Below, piece after piece: positions 22,700 to 30,399 of a stretch of DNA of 30,399 nucleotides. The notes beneath the pieces were generated by a model, which did not search any database, was not told the origin of the DNA, and was given only the letters and a program-made list of their open reading frames with translations. The translations under genes and the position numbers were made by a program. Positions within the stretch are counted from its first letter, which is position 1; the number at the start of each line of letters is the position of its first letter. The stretch is from NCBI RefSeq assembly GCF_001556515.1, contig NZ_LSJA01000081.1, positions 1 through 30,399 of the forward strand. Direction: 5' to 3'. This DNA comes from Caulobacter sp. CCH9-E1. Lineage in GTDB: Bacteria > Pseudomonadota > Alphaproteobacteria > Caulobacterales > Caulobacteraceae.

Positions 22700-23689
22700 C
22701 TAGGGGCGAAGCACCGTGGCGCCCGAATAGCCGAGCGCCTCGACCCGCTGGCGCAGGCTCCAGGCCTCGCCTTCGTCCTCGCCGGCGGCGACCACGACGC
22801 GGTATAGCGTGCCACCAGGCCGTTCCAGCGGCTCGATCCTGGCGCTTCCGGCCAACGCCAGCTGCTGCACGGCCTTTTCGGCGTTTTCACGGCTGGAGAA
22901 GGCGCCGGCCTGGATTCGATAGCTGGCCTTGGGCGCGGGCGCCATCACGGGCGCGGGTTTTACGGGATCCGGCGGATTGATCGGCGGGGCCGAGAGGACC
23001 GGCGAAGGCGACCACTCAGGCTCTGGCCTGGCCGGCAGGACCTGCACGCGCTGCGGCGGCTCCTGGATTTCGGCGAAGCTGCGCGTTATCGGCGCTTTGG
23101 TCCGCGCCTGGGCGTACTGACGCGGCGGATCGAAGACGTTCTTGGGCGCAGGCCCGATATATTTGACCCGGACCTTGGCCACGCCCGCCCGGCGATAGCC
23201 GAGCTCCTCCGCGGCGGCCTTGGAAAGGTCGATCACGCGGTCGCCGACGAACGGGCCCCGATCGTTGACCCGCACGATCATCTTCCGCCCATTATCGAGG
23301 TTCGTGACCTCCACCAGGCTCGGCAGCGGCAACGTCTTGTGGGCCGCCGACGGAATGTCCATGTCGAAAATCTCGCCGTTGGCGGTGCGGCGATTGTGGA
23401 ACTGCTCGCCATACCACGAGCCGATCCCGACGATGTTGTAGTGGCGATCTTCCTTTGGATAATACCAAACGCCGTTGATCTGATAGGGCCTTTCGGTGCC
23501 CCGCAGCGGCTTGCCGTTCGGGCCGACCATGTCGCCGGCGCGCGGCGCGACGTTGCGGGCGCCGATCATGGGGCGGCCGACATCATACTTGGGCGTCGCG
23601 CAGGCGGCCAGGCTGAGCGCCGCGAGAACGAAGAGCCCATGCAGGCGGACCATCCGCCAGAAGCGATCGATGTGCTGGTCCATGCGCAT
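22700..23689 (-). CDS. rlpA: RlpA-like septal ring lytic transglycosylase, lipoprotein
   Basis: The lipoprotein leader VRLHGLFVLAALSLAAC gives a lipobox LAAC. The double-psi beta-barrel is in the middle: GIGSWYGEQFHNRRTANGEIFD (catalytic Asp/His region), SAAHKTLPLPSLVEVTNLDNGR and VRVNDRGPFVGDRVIDLSKAAAEELG. A Pro-rich linker follows, then a C-terminal SPOR domain (SYRIQAGAFSSRENAEKAVQQLA). RlpA cleaves glycan strands lacking stem peptides and binds denuded peptidoglycan at the septum. The start is uncertain: ATG 23689, 23683 and 23653 are possible. 23653 gives the most usual short leader, and all keep the lipobox. The palindrome at 23702-23717 sits just upstream. Confidence 0.85.
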   Translation of the reverse strand: MRMDQHIDRFWRMVRLHGLFVLAALSLAACATPKYDVGRPMIGARNVAPRAGDMVGPNGKPLRGTERPYQINGVWYYPKEDRHYNIVGIGSWYGEQFHNRRTANGEIFDMDIPSAAHKTLPLPSLVEVTNLDNGRKMIVRVNDRGPFVGDRVIDLSKAAAEELGYRRAGVAKVRVKYIGPAPKNVFDPPRQYAQARTKAPITRSFAEIQEPPQRVQVLPARPEPEWSPSPVLSAPPINPPDPVKPAPVMAPAPKASYRIQAGAFSSRENAEKAVQQLALAGSARIEPLERPGGTLYRVVVAAGEDEGEAWSLRQRVEALGYSGATVLRP

Positions 23690-23701
23690 GCCGTTCCAGA
23701 C

Positions 23702-23717
23702 GAGGGGCGCGCCCCTC
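23702..23717. promoter_or_regulatory. Perfect 16-bp palindrome upstream of rlpA
   Basis: GAGGGGCGCGCCCCTC reads the same on both strands and lies 13 bases upstream of the first possible rlpA ATG (23689). As RNA it could form a GC-rich six-base stem with a CGCG loop next to the ribosome binding region; as DNA it could be an operator. The role is not known. Confidence 0.4.
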
Positions 23718-23748
23718 TGATCGATCAAGGTGACCGAATTGTTTTGAA

Positions 23749-23784
23749 GTCTGGTTAAGGCGATTGCCGTCTGGTTAAGGCGAT
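23749..23784. repeat. Two tandem 16-base copies, period 20, between rlpA and tRNA-Ser
   Basis: GTCTGGTTAAGGCGAT occurs at 23749-23764 and again at 23769-23784, separated by four bases. The minus-strand reading contains CCTTAACCAGAC twice. It lies 60 bases upstream of the rlpA start and ends 26 bases before tRNA-Ser, so it is in the promoter zone of both. The phasing of two turns of DNA fits a regulator binding the same face twice, or a small duplication. Confidence 0.55.
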
Positions 23785-23810
23785 GACGCGCTGATATAGC
23801 CGCCTGCTCC

Positions 23811-23900
23811 GGACAGGTGGCCGAGTGGTTTAAGGCAGCGGTCTTGAAAACCGCCGTAGGTGGAAGCCTACCGTGGGTTCGAATCCCACCCTGTCCGCCA
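23811..23900 (+). tRNA. tRNA-Ser (anticodon UGA)
   Basis: Ninety bases including an encoded CCA. The acceptor stem GGACAGG (23811-23817) pairs with CCTGTCC (23890-23896), followed by G and CCA. The anticodon arm GCGGT-CTTGAAA-ACCGC gives anticodon TGA, reading UCA. The long variable arm (GTAGGTGGAAGCCTACC) is the class II feature expected of Ser. The T arm is GTGGG-TTCGAAT-CCCAC. All stems pair, so the gene is intact. Confidence 0.97.
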
Positions 23901-23936
23901 CAGCCCTTCGGGGCGAAAAACCCTTTCAGGACAAAC

Positions 23937-24851
23937 ATGTCGGCGAACCGCACCGCGCTCTATGGTCAGCCCGATCACGATCTGGCTCCATCCGCGCCGG
24001 ACGCGGTTCAACTCTCGCCGGTCATCGTCGGGTCCAGCGACATCGCCGGGATCGAGACCGAATCTCTTAACGCCGTGACTGTCCGCGCCCCGGCCGGCGC
24101 GGTCGAGCGTCGCTTTGTCCTGGCCCACGCTTTGCGCGTCCTGGCGCCGGGCGGTCGCCTCACGACATTCGCGCCCAAGGATCGTGGCGGCCTGCGCCTG
24201 AAGAAGGAACTCGAAGCCTTTGGCTGCGAAGTCGGCGAGAGCGCACGCCGGCATAACCGCATCTGCATGGTGGCGCGGCCCCCAACGCCAAAGGGCTTGG
24301 ACGAAGCTATCGCCGCCGGCGCGCCGCGCCAGATCGCCGAGAACGGGCTCTGGACCCAACCGGGCGTGTTCAGCTGGGATCGGCTGGACGCTGGCACCAA
24401 CGCCCTGCTGCAGGTGCTGCCGGAGTTCTCGGGCGCCGGCGCCGATTTCGGCGCGGGCATCGGCCTCCTGGCGCTCAATGTGCTGGCCTCGAGCAAGGTG
24501 ACCAAGCTGACCCTGGTCGAGCTGGACCGGCGCGCGATCGAGGTCGCCAAGCGCAACATCGCCGATCCGCGCGCCGCGTTCGTCTGGAGTGATGTCCGCA
24601 ACGATGCCGCGGGCCTCAAGGACCTCGACTTCATCGTCAGCAATCCGCCGTTCCACGAGGGTGGCGGTGAGGACAAGGCGTTGGGCCAGGCCTTCATCCG
24701 CTCCGCGGCCGGCGCGCTGCGCAAGGGCGGCGCGCTGTGGATGGTCGCCAACCGCCACCTGCCCTATGAGGCGATCCTCGCCGAAAGCTTCGCCAAGGTT
24801 CGGCTGGTCGCCGAGGGCGGCGGCTACAAGGTCTTCGAGGCGCGCAAATGA
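23937..24851 (+). CDS. RsmC-like class I methyltransferase (16S/23S rRNA guanine-N2)
   Basis: 304 residues from ATG 23937, with AGGA upstream and 36 bases after tRNA-Ser. The N-terminal half is a degenerate methyltransferase-like domain (RRFVLAHALRVLAPGGRLTTFAPKDRGGLRLKKEL). The C-terminal half holds the active part: GADFGAGIGLLALNVL (SAM-binding motif I), LTLVELDRRAIEVAKRN and the target-base motif VSNPPFHEGGGEDK (NPPF), then FIRSAAGALRKGGALWMVANRHLPYE. This two-domain layout with NPPF fits RsmC/RlmG enzymes that methylate guanine N2 in rRNA. Its stop overlaps the pseudouridine synthase start (ATGA at 24848), forming a small rRNA-modification pair. Confidence 0.88.
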   Translation: MSANRTALYGQPDHDLAPSAPDAVQLSPVIVGSSDIAGIETESLNAVTVRAPAGAVERRFVLAHALRVLAPGGRLTTFAPKDRGGLRLKKELEAFGCEVGESARRHNRICMVARPPTPKGLDEAIAAGAPRQIAENGLWTQPGVFSWDRLDAGTNALLQVLPEFSGAGADFGAGIGLLALNVLASSKVTKLTLVELDRRAIEVAKRNIADPRAAFVWSDVRNDAAGLKDLDFIVSNPPFHEGGGEDKALGQAFIRSAAGALRKGGALWMVANRHLPYEAILAESFAKVRLVAEGGGYKVFEARK

Positions 24852-25588
24852 GCAAGGCGCTGATGGCCCGGCTTGATCGGCTGTTGGCCAATCTGGGCTA
24901 TGGCAGCCGCAAGGAGGCGCAGGCCCTGGTCGCCGCCGGCAAGGTCGTGCTGGACGGCAAGGCGCTGAAGGACTCCGGCGCCCGGATCGCCGTTGACGCC
25001 ACCCTACCCGAGCGCATGACGATCCGCGGCCTTCCCGTCGACCCGCCCGCGCCCCTAGTGCTGATGATGCACAAGCCGCTGGGCGTGGTCTGCTCGCACA
25101 AGGAGGACGGCGAAAAGATCTACGATCTGCTGCCGCGCCGCTGGCGGCTGCGGGACCCGGCGCTTTCCACGGTCGGGCGCCTGGACAAGGACACCAGCGG
25201 CCTGATCCTGATCACCGACGACGGCGACTTCCTGCATCGGGTGATCTCGCCCAAGCGCCATGTGCCCAAGACCTACCTGGCCAAGCTCGACCGCGCGCTG
25301 AACGGTTCCGAAGCCGAGACCTTCGCCGCCGGGACGCTGATGCTCGAGGGCGAGGAAAAGCCTTTGCTGCCGGCTCGGTTGGAGGTCCTCGACGAACGCA
25401 CGGCGCGGCTGACGATCACGGAGGGCCGCTACCATCAGGTCAGGCGGATGTTCGCCGCCGTAGGCAACCATGTCGTCGATCTGCACCGCGAACGCATCGG
25501 CGGCATTGCGTTGCCGGAAGACTTGACGCCCGGTCAGCACCGTATCCTGCCGGCCGCCGAAGCCGAAAAGGTGTTCGCGGATGGCTGA
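24848..25588 (+). CDS. RsuA-family 16S rRNA pseudouridine synthase
   Basis: 246 residues from ATG 24848. The S4 RNA-binding domain covers about 8-60 (RLDRLLANLGYGSRKEAQALVAAGKVVLDG). The catalytic motif STVGRLDKDTSGLILITDDG places the Asp nucleophile at D113. The C-terminal part has the usual PKTYLAKLD and GRYHQVRRMFAAVGNHVVDLHRERIG (the RsuA/RluB landmark). RsuA modifies U516 of 16S rRNA; RluB/E/F work on 23S, and this protein is closest to the RsuA pattern by eye. It overlaps rsmC and, by 8 bases, the tusA-like gene that follows. Confidence 0.9.
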   Translation: MSKALMARLDRLLANLGYGSRKEAQALVAAGKVVLDGKALKDSGARIAVDATLPERMTIRGLPVDPPAPLVLMMHKPLGVVCSHKEDGEKIYDLLPRRWRLRDPALSTVGRLDKDTSGLILITDDGDFLHRVISPKRHVPKTYLAKLDRALNGSEAETFAAGTLMLEGEEKPLLPARLEVLDERTARLTITEGRYHQVRRMFAAVGNHVVDLHRERIGGIALPEDLTPGQHRILPAAEAEKVFADG

Positions 25589-25814
25589 ACCGATCCTCGT
25601 CGACGCTCGCGGGCACCATTGCCCGGTGCCGACCCTGAAGCTGCGCAAGGCTCATGAGGTCGCCGCGCCAGGCGCGGAGCTTGTCTTGCTGGCCACTGAC
25701 CCGATGGCCCGTATCGACGTCCCGCACTTCGCCGGCCAGATCGGCGCGATGGTGCTGGAGATCGCCGACCAGGAAGGCGGCGTGATCAGGTTTCGTATTC
25801 TGAAGGCGGCTTGA
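25581..25814 (+). CDS. TusA-like sulfurtransferase (SirA/YedF family)
   Basis: 77 residues from ATG 25581, overlapping the rsuA-like gene by 8 bases. The defining motif is VDARGHHCPVPTLKLRKA with the active Cys at position 14 in CPxP. The rest (GAELVLLATDPMARIDVPHFAGQIG ... IADQEGGVIRFRILKAA) is the standard two-layer fold. TusA carries persulfide sulfur for tRNA 2-thiouridine and cofactors; family members in other settings act in sulfur trafficking. Its 3' end overlaps the convergent YihY gene by 29 bases. The association with rRNA modification genes fits a general RNA-modification group. Confidence 0.9.
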   Translation: MAEPILVDARGHHCPVPTLKLRKAHEVAAPGAELVLLATDPMARIDVPHFAGQIGAMVLEIADQEGGVIRFRILKAA

Positions 25815-26748
25815 GCGGGATCGCCTTCGGTCCCTCAAGCAAGGCCCTGGGACGCTCGTCCAGCGCGATCTCGACCTCGGTGGCCAAGGCCCCGCCGAAG
25901 AAGATGGCGTTCACGCTCCAGGACAGCCAGATCAGGAAGATGATCACGGCGGAGATCGAGCCGTAGGTCGCGCCCAGATGGACGATCTTCTCGACGTAGA
26001 AGGCGCTGGCCCAGGACATGAAGACGCACAGCGCGGCCGCGGCCACGCCGCCGGAGGTCGAGGCGCGCCAGCCCACCGGCTCGCGCGACATGGCGTAGCG
26101 GTAAACCAGAGTCATGCCGACCACGATGCCGAAGCTGGCCCAGGTCCATTCGCTCTGGATCCATGACACACCGGCCAGCGGGCGCAGGTTCAGCGCCGAG
26201 CCCAGCAGCCGCAGGGTCAGAAAGATGCCCGACATGAAAAACAGCAGGCCGAACGCGGCGATCAGCACCAGCAGGGCCATCAGGTTGAAGCCGAGAAAGC
26301 CGCGCTGGTTCTCCTCGTCGTGGATGAAGGAGAGCCCCGCCAGCAGGGCCTTGAAGCCGCGGTGGGCGGCGTAAACGCCGACGATCAGCACGACCGCGCT
26401 CTGAAGCGAGATCGCGCCGCCGGGCGCGTGGGCTAGCTGGCCGAATTCATCCTGGAAGATTCCTCGGGCCCCCGGCGGCATCAGTTCGGCCAGCTTGACC
26501 GCCTGGCGCGCCGCGGTTTCGGGAGTCAGGAATAGGCTGTAGAGGCCGATCAGAATCGCCAGGCCCGGGAAAACCGCCAGCAGGGCGAAGAACGAGACCC
26601 CGCCGACATAGAGCATGACGTCTCGGCCCCAGAGCCTGGAGAGCGCCAGCCCCAGCACGCGCAGGATTTCACGGGCCCAGTGGATCGGATCGAGGTCGAG
26701 GTCGCGCCAGCGGATCTGGTGGAGCGGATCGTTCATCCGGCGGAACAT
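25786..26748 (-). CDS. YihY/virulence factor BrkB-family inner-membrane protein
   Basis: 320 residues from ATG 26748; ATG 26736 gives 316 residues and is also possible. Six or more hydrophobic segments are visible, including MLYVGGVSFFALLAVFPGLAILIGLYSLF, VLIVGVYAAHRGFKALLAGLSFIHDE, FNLMALLVLIAAFGLLFFMSGIF and YGSISAVIIFLIWLSWSVNAIFFGGALATEVE. The family signature 'YGSISAVIxFLxWLxxSxxxxxxGAExxxE' is clear. The family was once called RNase BN, which was a misassignment; its true role is unknown. Cytosolic N- and C-terminal tails are present. It overlaps the tusA-like gene tail to tail. Confidence 0.88.
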   Translation of the reverse strand: MFRRMNDPLHQIRWRDLDLDPIHWAREILRVLGLALSRLWGRDVMLYVGGVSFFALLAVFPGLAILIGLYSLFLTPETAARQAVKLAELMPPGARGIFQDEFGQLAHAPGGAISLQSAVVLIVGVYAAHRGFKALLAGLSFIHDEENQRGFLGFNLMALLVLIAAFGLLFFMSGIFLTLRLLGSALNLRPLAGVSWIQSEWTWASFGIVVGMTLVYRYAMSREPVGWRASTSGGVAAAALCVFMSWASAFYVEKIVHLGATYGSISAVIIFLIWLSWSVNAIFFGGALATEVEIALDERPRALLEGPKAIPLKPPSEYET

Positions 26749-26770
26749 GGCGACGCGGCCCCCGGAAGTC

Positions 26771-26805
26771 AAAGACGCGCCGTCATGGGGGGACGACGCG
26801 TCTTT
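26771..26805. terminator. 14-bp hairpin between the racemase and yihY genes
   Basis: AAAGACGCGCCGTC (26771-26784) and GACGACGCGTCTTT (26792-26805) pair at 13 of 14 positions around a seven-base loop. Read on the minus strand the stem ends with CGTCTTT, so a short U-run lies at its foot; this fits a terminator for the racemase gene 105 bases upstream. The symmetry means it would work about equally in both directions. Confidence 0.5.
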
Positions 26806-26909
26806 CAAGGCTTGGCCTGGAACCGATCGCCGCATCGAGGGACGGATGGCGCGGAGACCGATCGACCCCTGCACGCTAGGCCCCGGCGCCTGAACCGCAC
26901 CTGAACGGA

Positions 26910-28037
<1,128 letters not shown>

Positions 28038-28092
28038 GACGTCGTCTCCCTTCCGGCTCTCACCAAGCGGCCGGTCCGCCATACTAGAGCGG

Positions 28093-28111
28093 GCCTGACG
28101 TTCGGTCAGGC
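28093..28111. promoter_or_regulatory. TetR-type operator candidate before the racemase gene
   Basis: GCCTGAC (28093-28099) and GTCAGGC (28105-28111) are perfect inverted repeats around GTTCG. The core GACGTTCGGTC resembles TetR-family operators that control acyl-CoA and branched-chain catabolic genes. It lies 55-75 bases upstream of the racemase ATG (28037). The cognate regulator is not in the window. Confidence 0.4.
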
Positions 28112-28175
28112 AAGTCCTCGCGCTCACGCCCCCAATGATCTTGGATTCGCCCCCAGCCTGCGGCGTCGCGCGGCT

Positions 28176-28202
28176 TTGACCCCGCCCTTGGTCTGCTATG
28201 TT
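28176..28202 (+). promoter_or_regulatory. Candidate housekeeping promoter for popA
   Basis: TTGACCC at 28176-28182, twelve bases, then GCTATGTT at 28195-28202. The Caulobacter vegetative sigma consensus is TTGACGS, 10-14 bases, GCTANAWC; this site matches most positions and the spacing. A transcript would start near 28210, about 55 bases before the TTG start of popA. Confidence 0.5.
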
Positions 28203-28265
28203 GCGGCGACGAATCTCGAAGCGCGCCGCCCGGTCGGCAAGGCGAGCATTCGGGCGGAGGTTGGT

Positions 28266-29591
28266 TTGGCGGCAGACGCCCGAATCCTGATCGTGGCGCG
28301 CGACGACGTTCGCGCCGGACCGCTGGCCGAAGGGCTGGACCGGCTGGGCTGGCGCACCATCACCGCGCGCGGTCCCTACGCCGCCGTCGCCGCCTTGGGC
28401 GACCTGCCGATCGAGGCGGTGATCGTCGACCTGGCCAGCGCCGGTCCGGACATCCAGACGCTGTCGCGCCGCCTGAAGGCCGCCGTCGCGCCCCGCCGCC
28501 TGCCGGTCATCGCCATCGGCGATCCCGAAGCCGACTATCGCGACCAGACCTTCGACCTGACGCTGTCGCCGCCGCTGCATCCTTCGCAGGCGGCGCTGCG
28601 TCTCGAGACCCTGGTCCGCACCGCCATCGCCGAGGAAGAGTTCGAGCTGCGCCTCGAGACCTTCGGCGATCGCGGCCGCCGCCTGGATCTGCCCGAGCAG
28701 TCGGAGGCGCCGTTCCGCGTCCTGGCCGTCGGCGAGCCGGCTCCGCAGTTCCTGGCCCTGTCCAACGCCCTGCAGCGCAGCGGCGCCGAGGTGGTCGGCG
28801 CCTTCACCGCCTACACCGCCTTCGACTATCTGCACGAGCGTCCGTTCGACGCCGTCGTGCTGTGGGCCGGCGACAGCCAGCAGGAAGCGCTGTCGATCGC
28901 GGCGGGCATGCGTCGCAACACGCGCCTCTATCACATCCCGGCCCTGCTCTATCTGAAGGCCGAGAGCTATGTGACCATGTCCGACGCCTTCCATCGCGGC
29001 GTGTCGGACGTGGCCTCGCCCGAAACGCCCGAGACCGAGACCGCCCTGCGCGTCATGGAGCTGGCCCGCAATTTCCGGCGCGGCGAGGCGATCCGAGGCG
29101 CGCTGGAGAAGGCTCGCAGCTCGGGCCTGATGGACGCGGCCACCGGCCTCTTCACCCGCGATCTGTTCGCCGCCCACCTGGCGCGCCTGGCCACGGCCGC
29201 CCGCGAGCGGGCCCGGCCGCTGTCGATCTGCGTGCTGCGGGTCGCCGACAAGCCCGACACGACCTGGGCGCGCCAGAACGGCTGGCTGGATCGGGCCATT
29301 CCGCAGATCGGCTCGATGATCGGCCGTCTGGTCCGCGTCGAGGACACCCCGGCCCGCCTGTCGACCGAGGTCTTCGCCCTGGCCCTGCCGGCGACCAATC
29401 AGAACGCCGCCCGCGCCGCCGCCGAACGGATCGCCGCCGTGATCGGCTGTACCGCCTTCGACGCCGGAGAGGATCGCCCGCCGTTCGTCTGCGAGTTCGA
29501 CATCGGCGTGGCCGAGGTTCAGCCGGGCGAAGGCGCGGTGAAGGCCTTGGAGCGCGCGGCGGCCGCCGCCATGAAACGCGACGTCGGCTGA
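28266..29591 (+). CDS. popA: PopA, c-di-GMP effector protein (two receivers and degenerate GGDEF)
   Basis: 441 residues from TTG 28266, with CGGAGG five bases upstream. Two receiver-like domains (about 5-120 and 149-265) precede a GGDEF domain (about 285-441). D55 in AVIVDLAS sits at the phospho-acceptor position of the first receiver; the second receiver has VVLWAGD and lacks a clear acceptor. The GGDEF active site is degenerate: STEVF at 366-370 instead of GGDEF. The product-binding I-site RVED (R357-D360) five residues before it is intact. PopA of Caulobacter crescentus has this design: no cyclase activity, c-di-GMP binding at the I-site, and movement to the cell pole with RcdA to help ClpXP degrade CtrA. 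The residue numbering agrees with that protein as I recall it. Confidence 0.93.
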   Translation: MAADARILIVARDDVRAGPLAEGLDRLGWRTITARGPYAAVAALGDLPIEAVIVDLASAGPDIQTLSRRLKAAVAPRRLPVIAIGDPEADYRDQTFDLTLSPPLHPSQAALRLETLVRTAIAEEEFELRLETFGDRGRRLDLPEQSEAPFRVLAVGEPAPQFLALSNALQRSGAEVVGAFTAYTAFDYLHERPFDAVVLWAGDSQQEALSIAAGMRRNTRLYHIPALLYLKAESYVTMSDAFHRGVSDVASPETPETETALRVMELARNFRRGEAIRGALEKARSSGLMDAATGLFTRDLFAAHLARLATAARERARPLSICVLRVADKPDTTWARQNGWLDRAIPQIGSMIGRLVRVEDTPARLSTEVFALALPATNQNAARAAAERIAAVIGCTAFDAGEDRPPFVCEFDIGVAEVQPGEGAVKALERAAAAAMKRDVG

Positions 29592-29601
29592 CCGGCCGCG
29601 C

Positions 29602-29630
29602 TTGGGCGCGCACCGGCCGAGGGCTATATG
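29602..29630 (+). promoter_or_regulatory. Candidate promoter for the FrnE-like gene
   Basis: TTGGGCG at 29602-29608, fourteen bases, then GCTATATG at 29623-29630. The -10 part matches the Caulobacter vegetative consensus at seven of eight positions. It lies in the 81-base gap after popA and 43 bases before the GTG at 29673, so this gene need not depend on popA transcription. Confidence 0.4.
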
Positions 29631-29672
29631 CAGTCCGTCCCGTCGCGGACACAGTTTCCCGAGGAGCACGCC

Positions 29673-30317
29673 GTGGCCCAGTCCCAGCCCATGATCATCG
29701 ACGTCGTCGCCGATGTCGTCTGTCCCTGGTGCTTTCTCGGCTGGCGGCGGCTGAAGTCGGCCCTGGCCCTGCGGCCGACCCTGGACGCCCAGCTGATCTG
29801 GCGGCCCTACCAGCTCGACCCGTCGCTGCCAGAGGAAGGCGTCGACCGCAAAGCCTATATGGCCCAGAAGTTCAAGGATCCCGAGCGCCTGAAAGCGGTG
29901 CACGCGGCTCTGCTGGAAGGCGGCGCCGAGGAAGGTATCCATTTCGACTTCGAGGCGATCGCGCTGTCGCCCAACACCAACGCCGCCCATCGCCTGATCC
30001 GCTGGGCCCTGACGGCCGGCGCGCAGGACCAGGTCGTCGAGGCGCTGTTCAAGGCCTATTTCGAACAAGGCCTCGACATCGGCGACCCGGTCGTCCTTGG
30101 CGATATCGCCGAAGCCGCGGGCATGGAGCGTCTGGTGGTGCTGCAACTGCTCTCCGAAGGCGCCGACAAGGAAGCCGTGGCGCGCGAGCACGCCATGGCG
30201 GTTCAGGGCGGCGTGACCGGCGTGCCGTTCGCCATCTTCGCCGGCAAGGTCGCCGTGGTCGGCGCCGAGACGCCGGAGCGGATCGCCGAGGCGATCGACC
30301 AAGCGCTGGCGGCCTAG
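29673..30317 (+). CDS. FrnE-like DsbA-family oxidoreductase (2-hydroxychromene-2-carboxylate isomerase/DSBA-like)
   Basis: 214 residues from GTG 29673, with GAGGAG seven bases upstream; ATG 29691 would drop six residues and lacks a good site. The CPWC active site is at 17-20 ([17 protein letters not shown]), the hallmark of the FrnE branch of the DsbA family, followed by the helical insertion with [14 protein letters not shown] and the late thioredoxin-fold motif [23 protein letters not shown] (cis-Pro in GVP). There is no signal peptide, so it is cytosolic, unlike classical DsbA. FrnE relatives help against oxidative stress in Deinococcus. It lies downstream of popA with its own promoter candidate. 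Confidence 0.9.
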   Translation: MAQSQPMIIDVVADVVCPWCFLGWRRLKSALALRPTLDAQLIWRPYQLDPSLPEEGVDRKAYMAQKFKDPERLKAVHAALLEGGAEEGIHFDFEAIALSPNTNAAHRLIRWALTAGAQDQVVEALFKAYFEQGLDIGDPVVLGDIAEAAGMERLVVLQLLSEGADKEAVAREHAMAVQGGVTGVPFAIFAGKVAVVGAETPERIAEAIDQALAA

Positions 30318-30376
30318 GCACACGCCCACCGCTTCACGCGGTCTGCCGCTGAAGGGATGGAAAGGGACGCGGAGCG

Positions 30377-30399
30377 CCGGACGACGTCCGGAGTTCTTT
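30377..30399 (+). terminator. Hairpin plus T-rich tail at the right edge
   Basis: CCGGAC (30377-30382) pairs with GTCCGG (30386-30391) around GAC, followed by AGTTCTTT to the end of the window. This is the form of an intrinsic terminator 60 bases after the FrnE-like stop. The T-run may continue beyond the window. Bases 30318-30376 show no gene. Confidence 0.55.

Noticed and set aside
23749..23784. CtrA box (TTAA-N7-TTAA) in the tandem repeat
   Set aside because: The two TTAA are 16 bases apart, not 7.
23902..23913. GCCC-TTCG-GGGC hairpin after tRNA-Ser as terminator
   Set aside because: It is followed by A, not T, on the plus strand, and the T-run is on the wrong side for the minus strand.
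23690..23953. Upstream extension of rlpA through the tRNA gene
   Set aside because: The extra residues are the reverse complement of tRNA-Ser, and the lipoprotein leader marks the true N-terminus.

Overview
The window looks like chromosomal DNA of a Caulobacter-like alphaproteobacterium. The GC content is high and genes are packed with ATGA/GTGA overlaps. The clearest marker is a PopA orthologue (28266-29591) with the receiver-receiver-degenerate GGDEF layout known from Caulobacter crescentus. Two promoter-like sites fit the Caulobacter housekeeping consensus, and GANTC (CcrM) sites sit in an intergenic inverted repeat. Species cannot be fixed from sequence reading alone.

Region 1 (1-5755, plus strand) is a tight set: the tail of an alpha/beta hydrolase, then a YcaC-like isochorismatase-fold hydrolase, an XapX-type membrane protein, a YtcJ-like amidohydrolase with a Cys/His-rich tail, a DoxX protein, a DUF1275 membrane protein and an outer-membrane porin of the alginate-export type. 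It looks like uptake and hydrolysis of an unknown small amide, ester or related compound.

Region 2 (5764-15966) is the most interesting part. It carries a FAD-dependent GMC dehydrogenase with its Tat-exported small subunit, a periplasmic cytochrome c, two secreted DUF1080 proteins (the family now linked to 3-keto-disaccharide hydrolysis), two xylose-isomerase-like TIM barrels (one probably cytosolic, one Tat-exported), a Gfo/Idh/MocA oxidoreductase, an MFS importer and a LacI regulator. Together they suggest an oxidation-first route for glycosides: oxidise the sugar at C3 in the periplasm, pass electrons to cytochrome c, cleave the 3-keto-glycoside, import the keto sugar, then reduce or isomerise it. 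A LacI-type operator candidate lies in the LacI/MFS divergent promoter, and a GANTC-bearing inverted-repeat element separates two convergent units.

Region 3 (16121-19285) is a MacA/permease/ATPase three-gene ABC export unit, with a small HTH-like protein convergent to it.

Region 4 (19422-26748) is mostly housekeeping: a minus-strand block rlpA-tmk-holB-tatD-MBL hydrolase, a tRNA-Ser(UGA), then rsmC-like, rsuA-like and tusA-like genes, with a convergent YihY-family gene.

Region 5 (26910-30399) holds an alpha-methylacyl-CoA racemase-like gene, popA (c-di-GMP effector for CtrA proteolysis in C. crescentus) and a FrnE-like DsbA-family protein, ending in a terminator-like hairpin.
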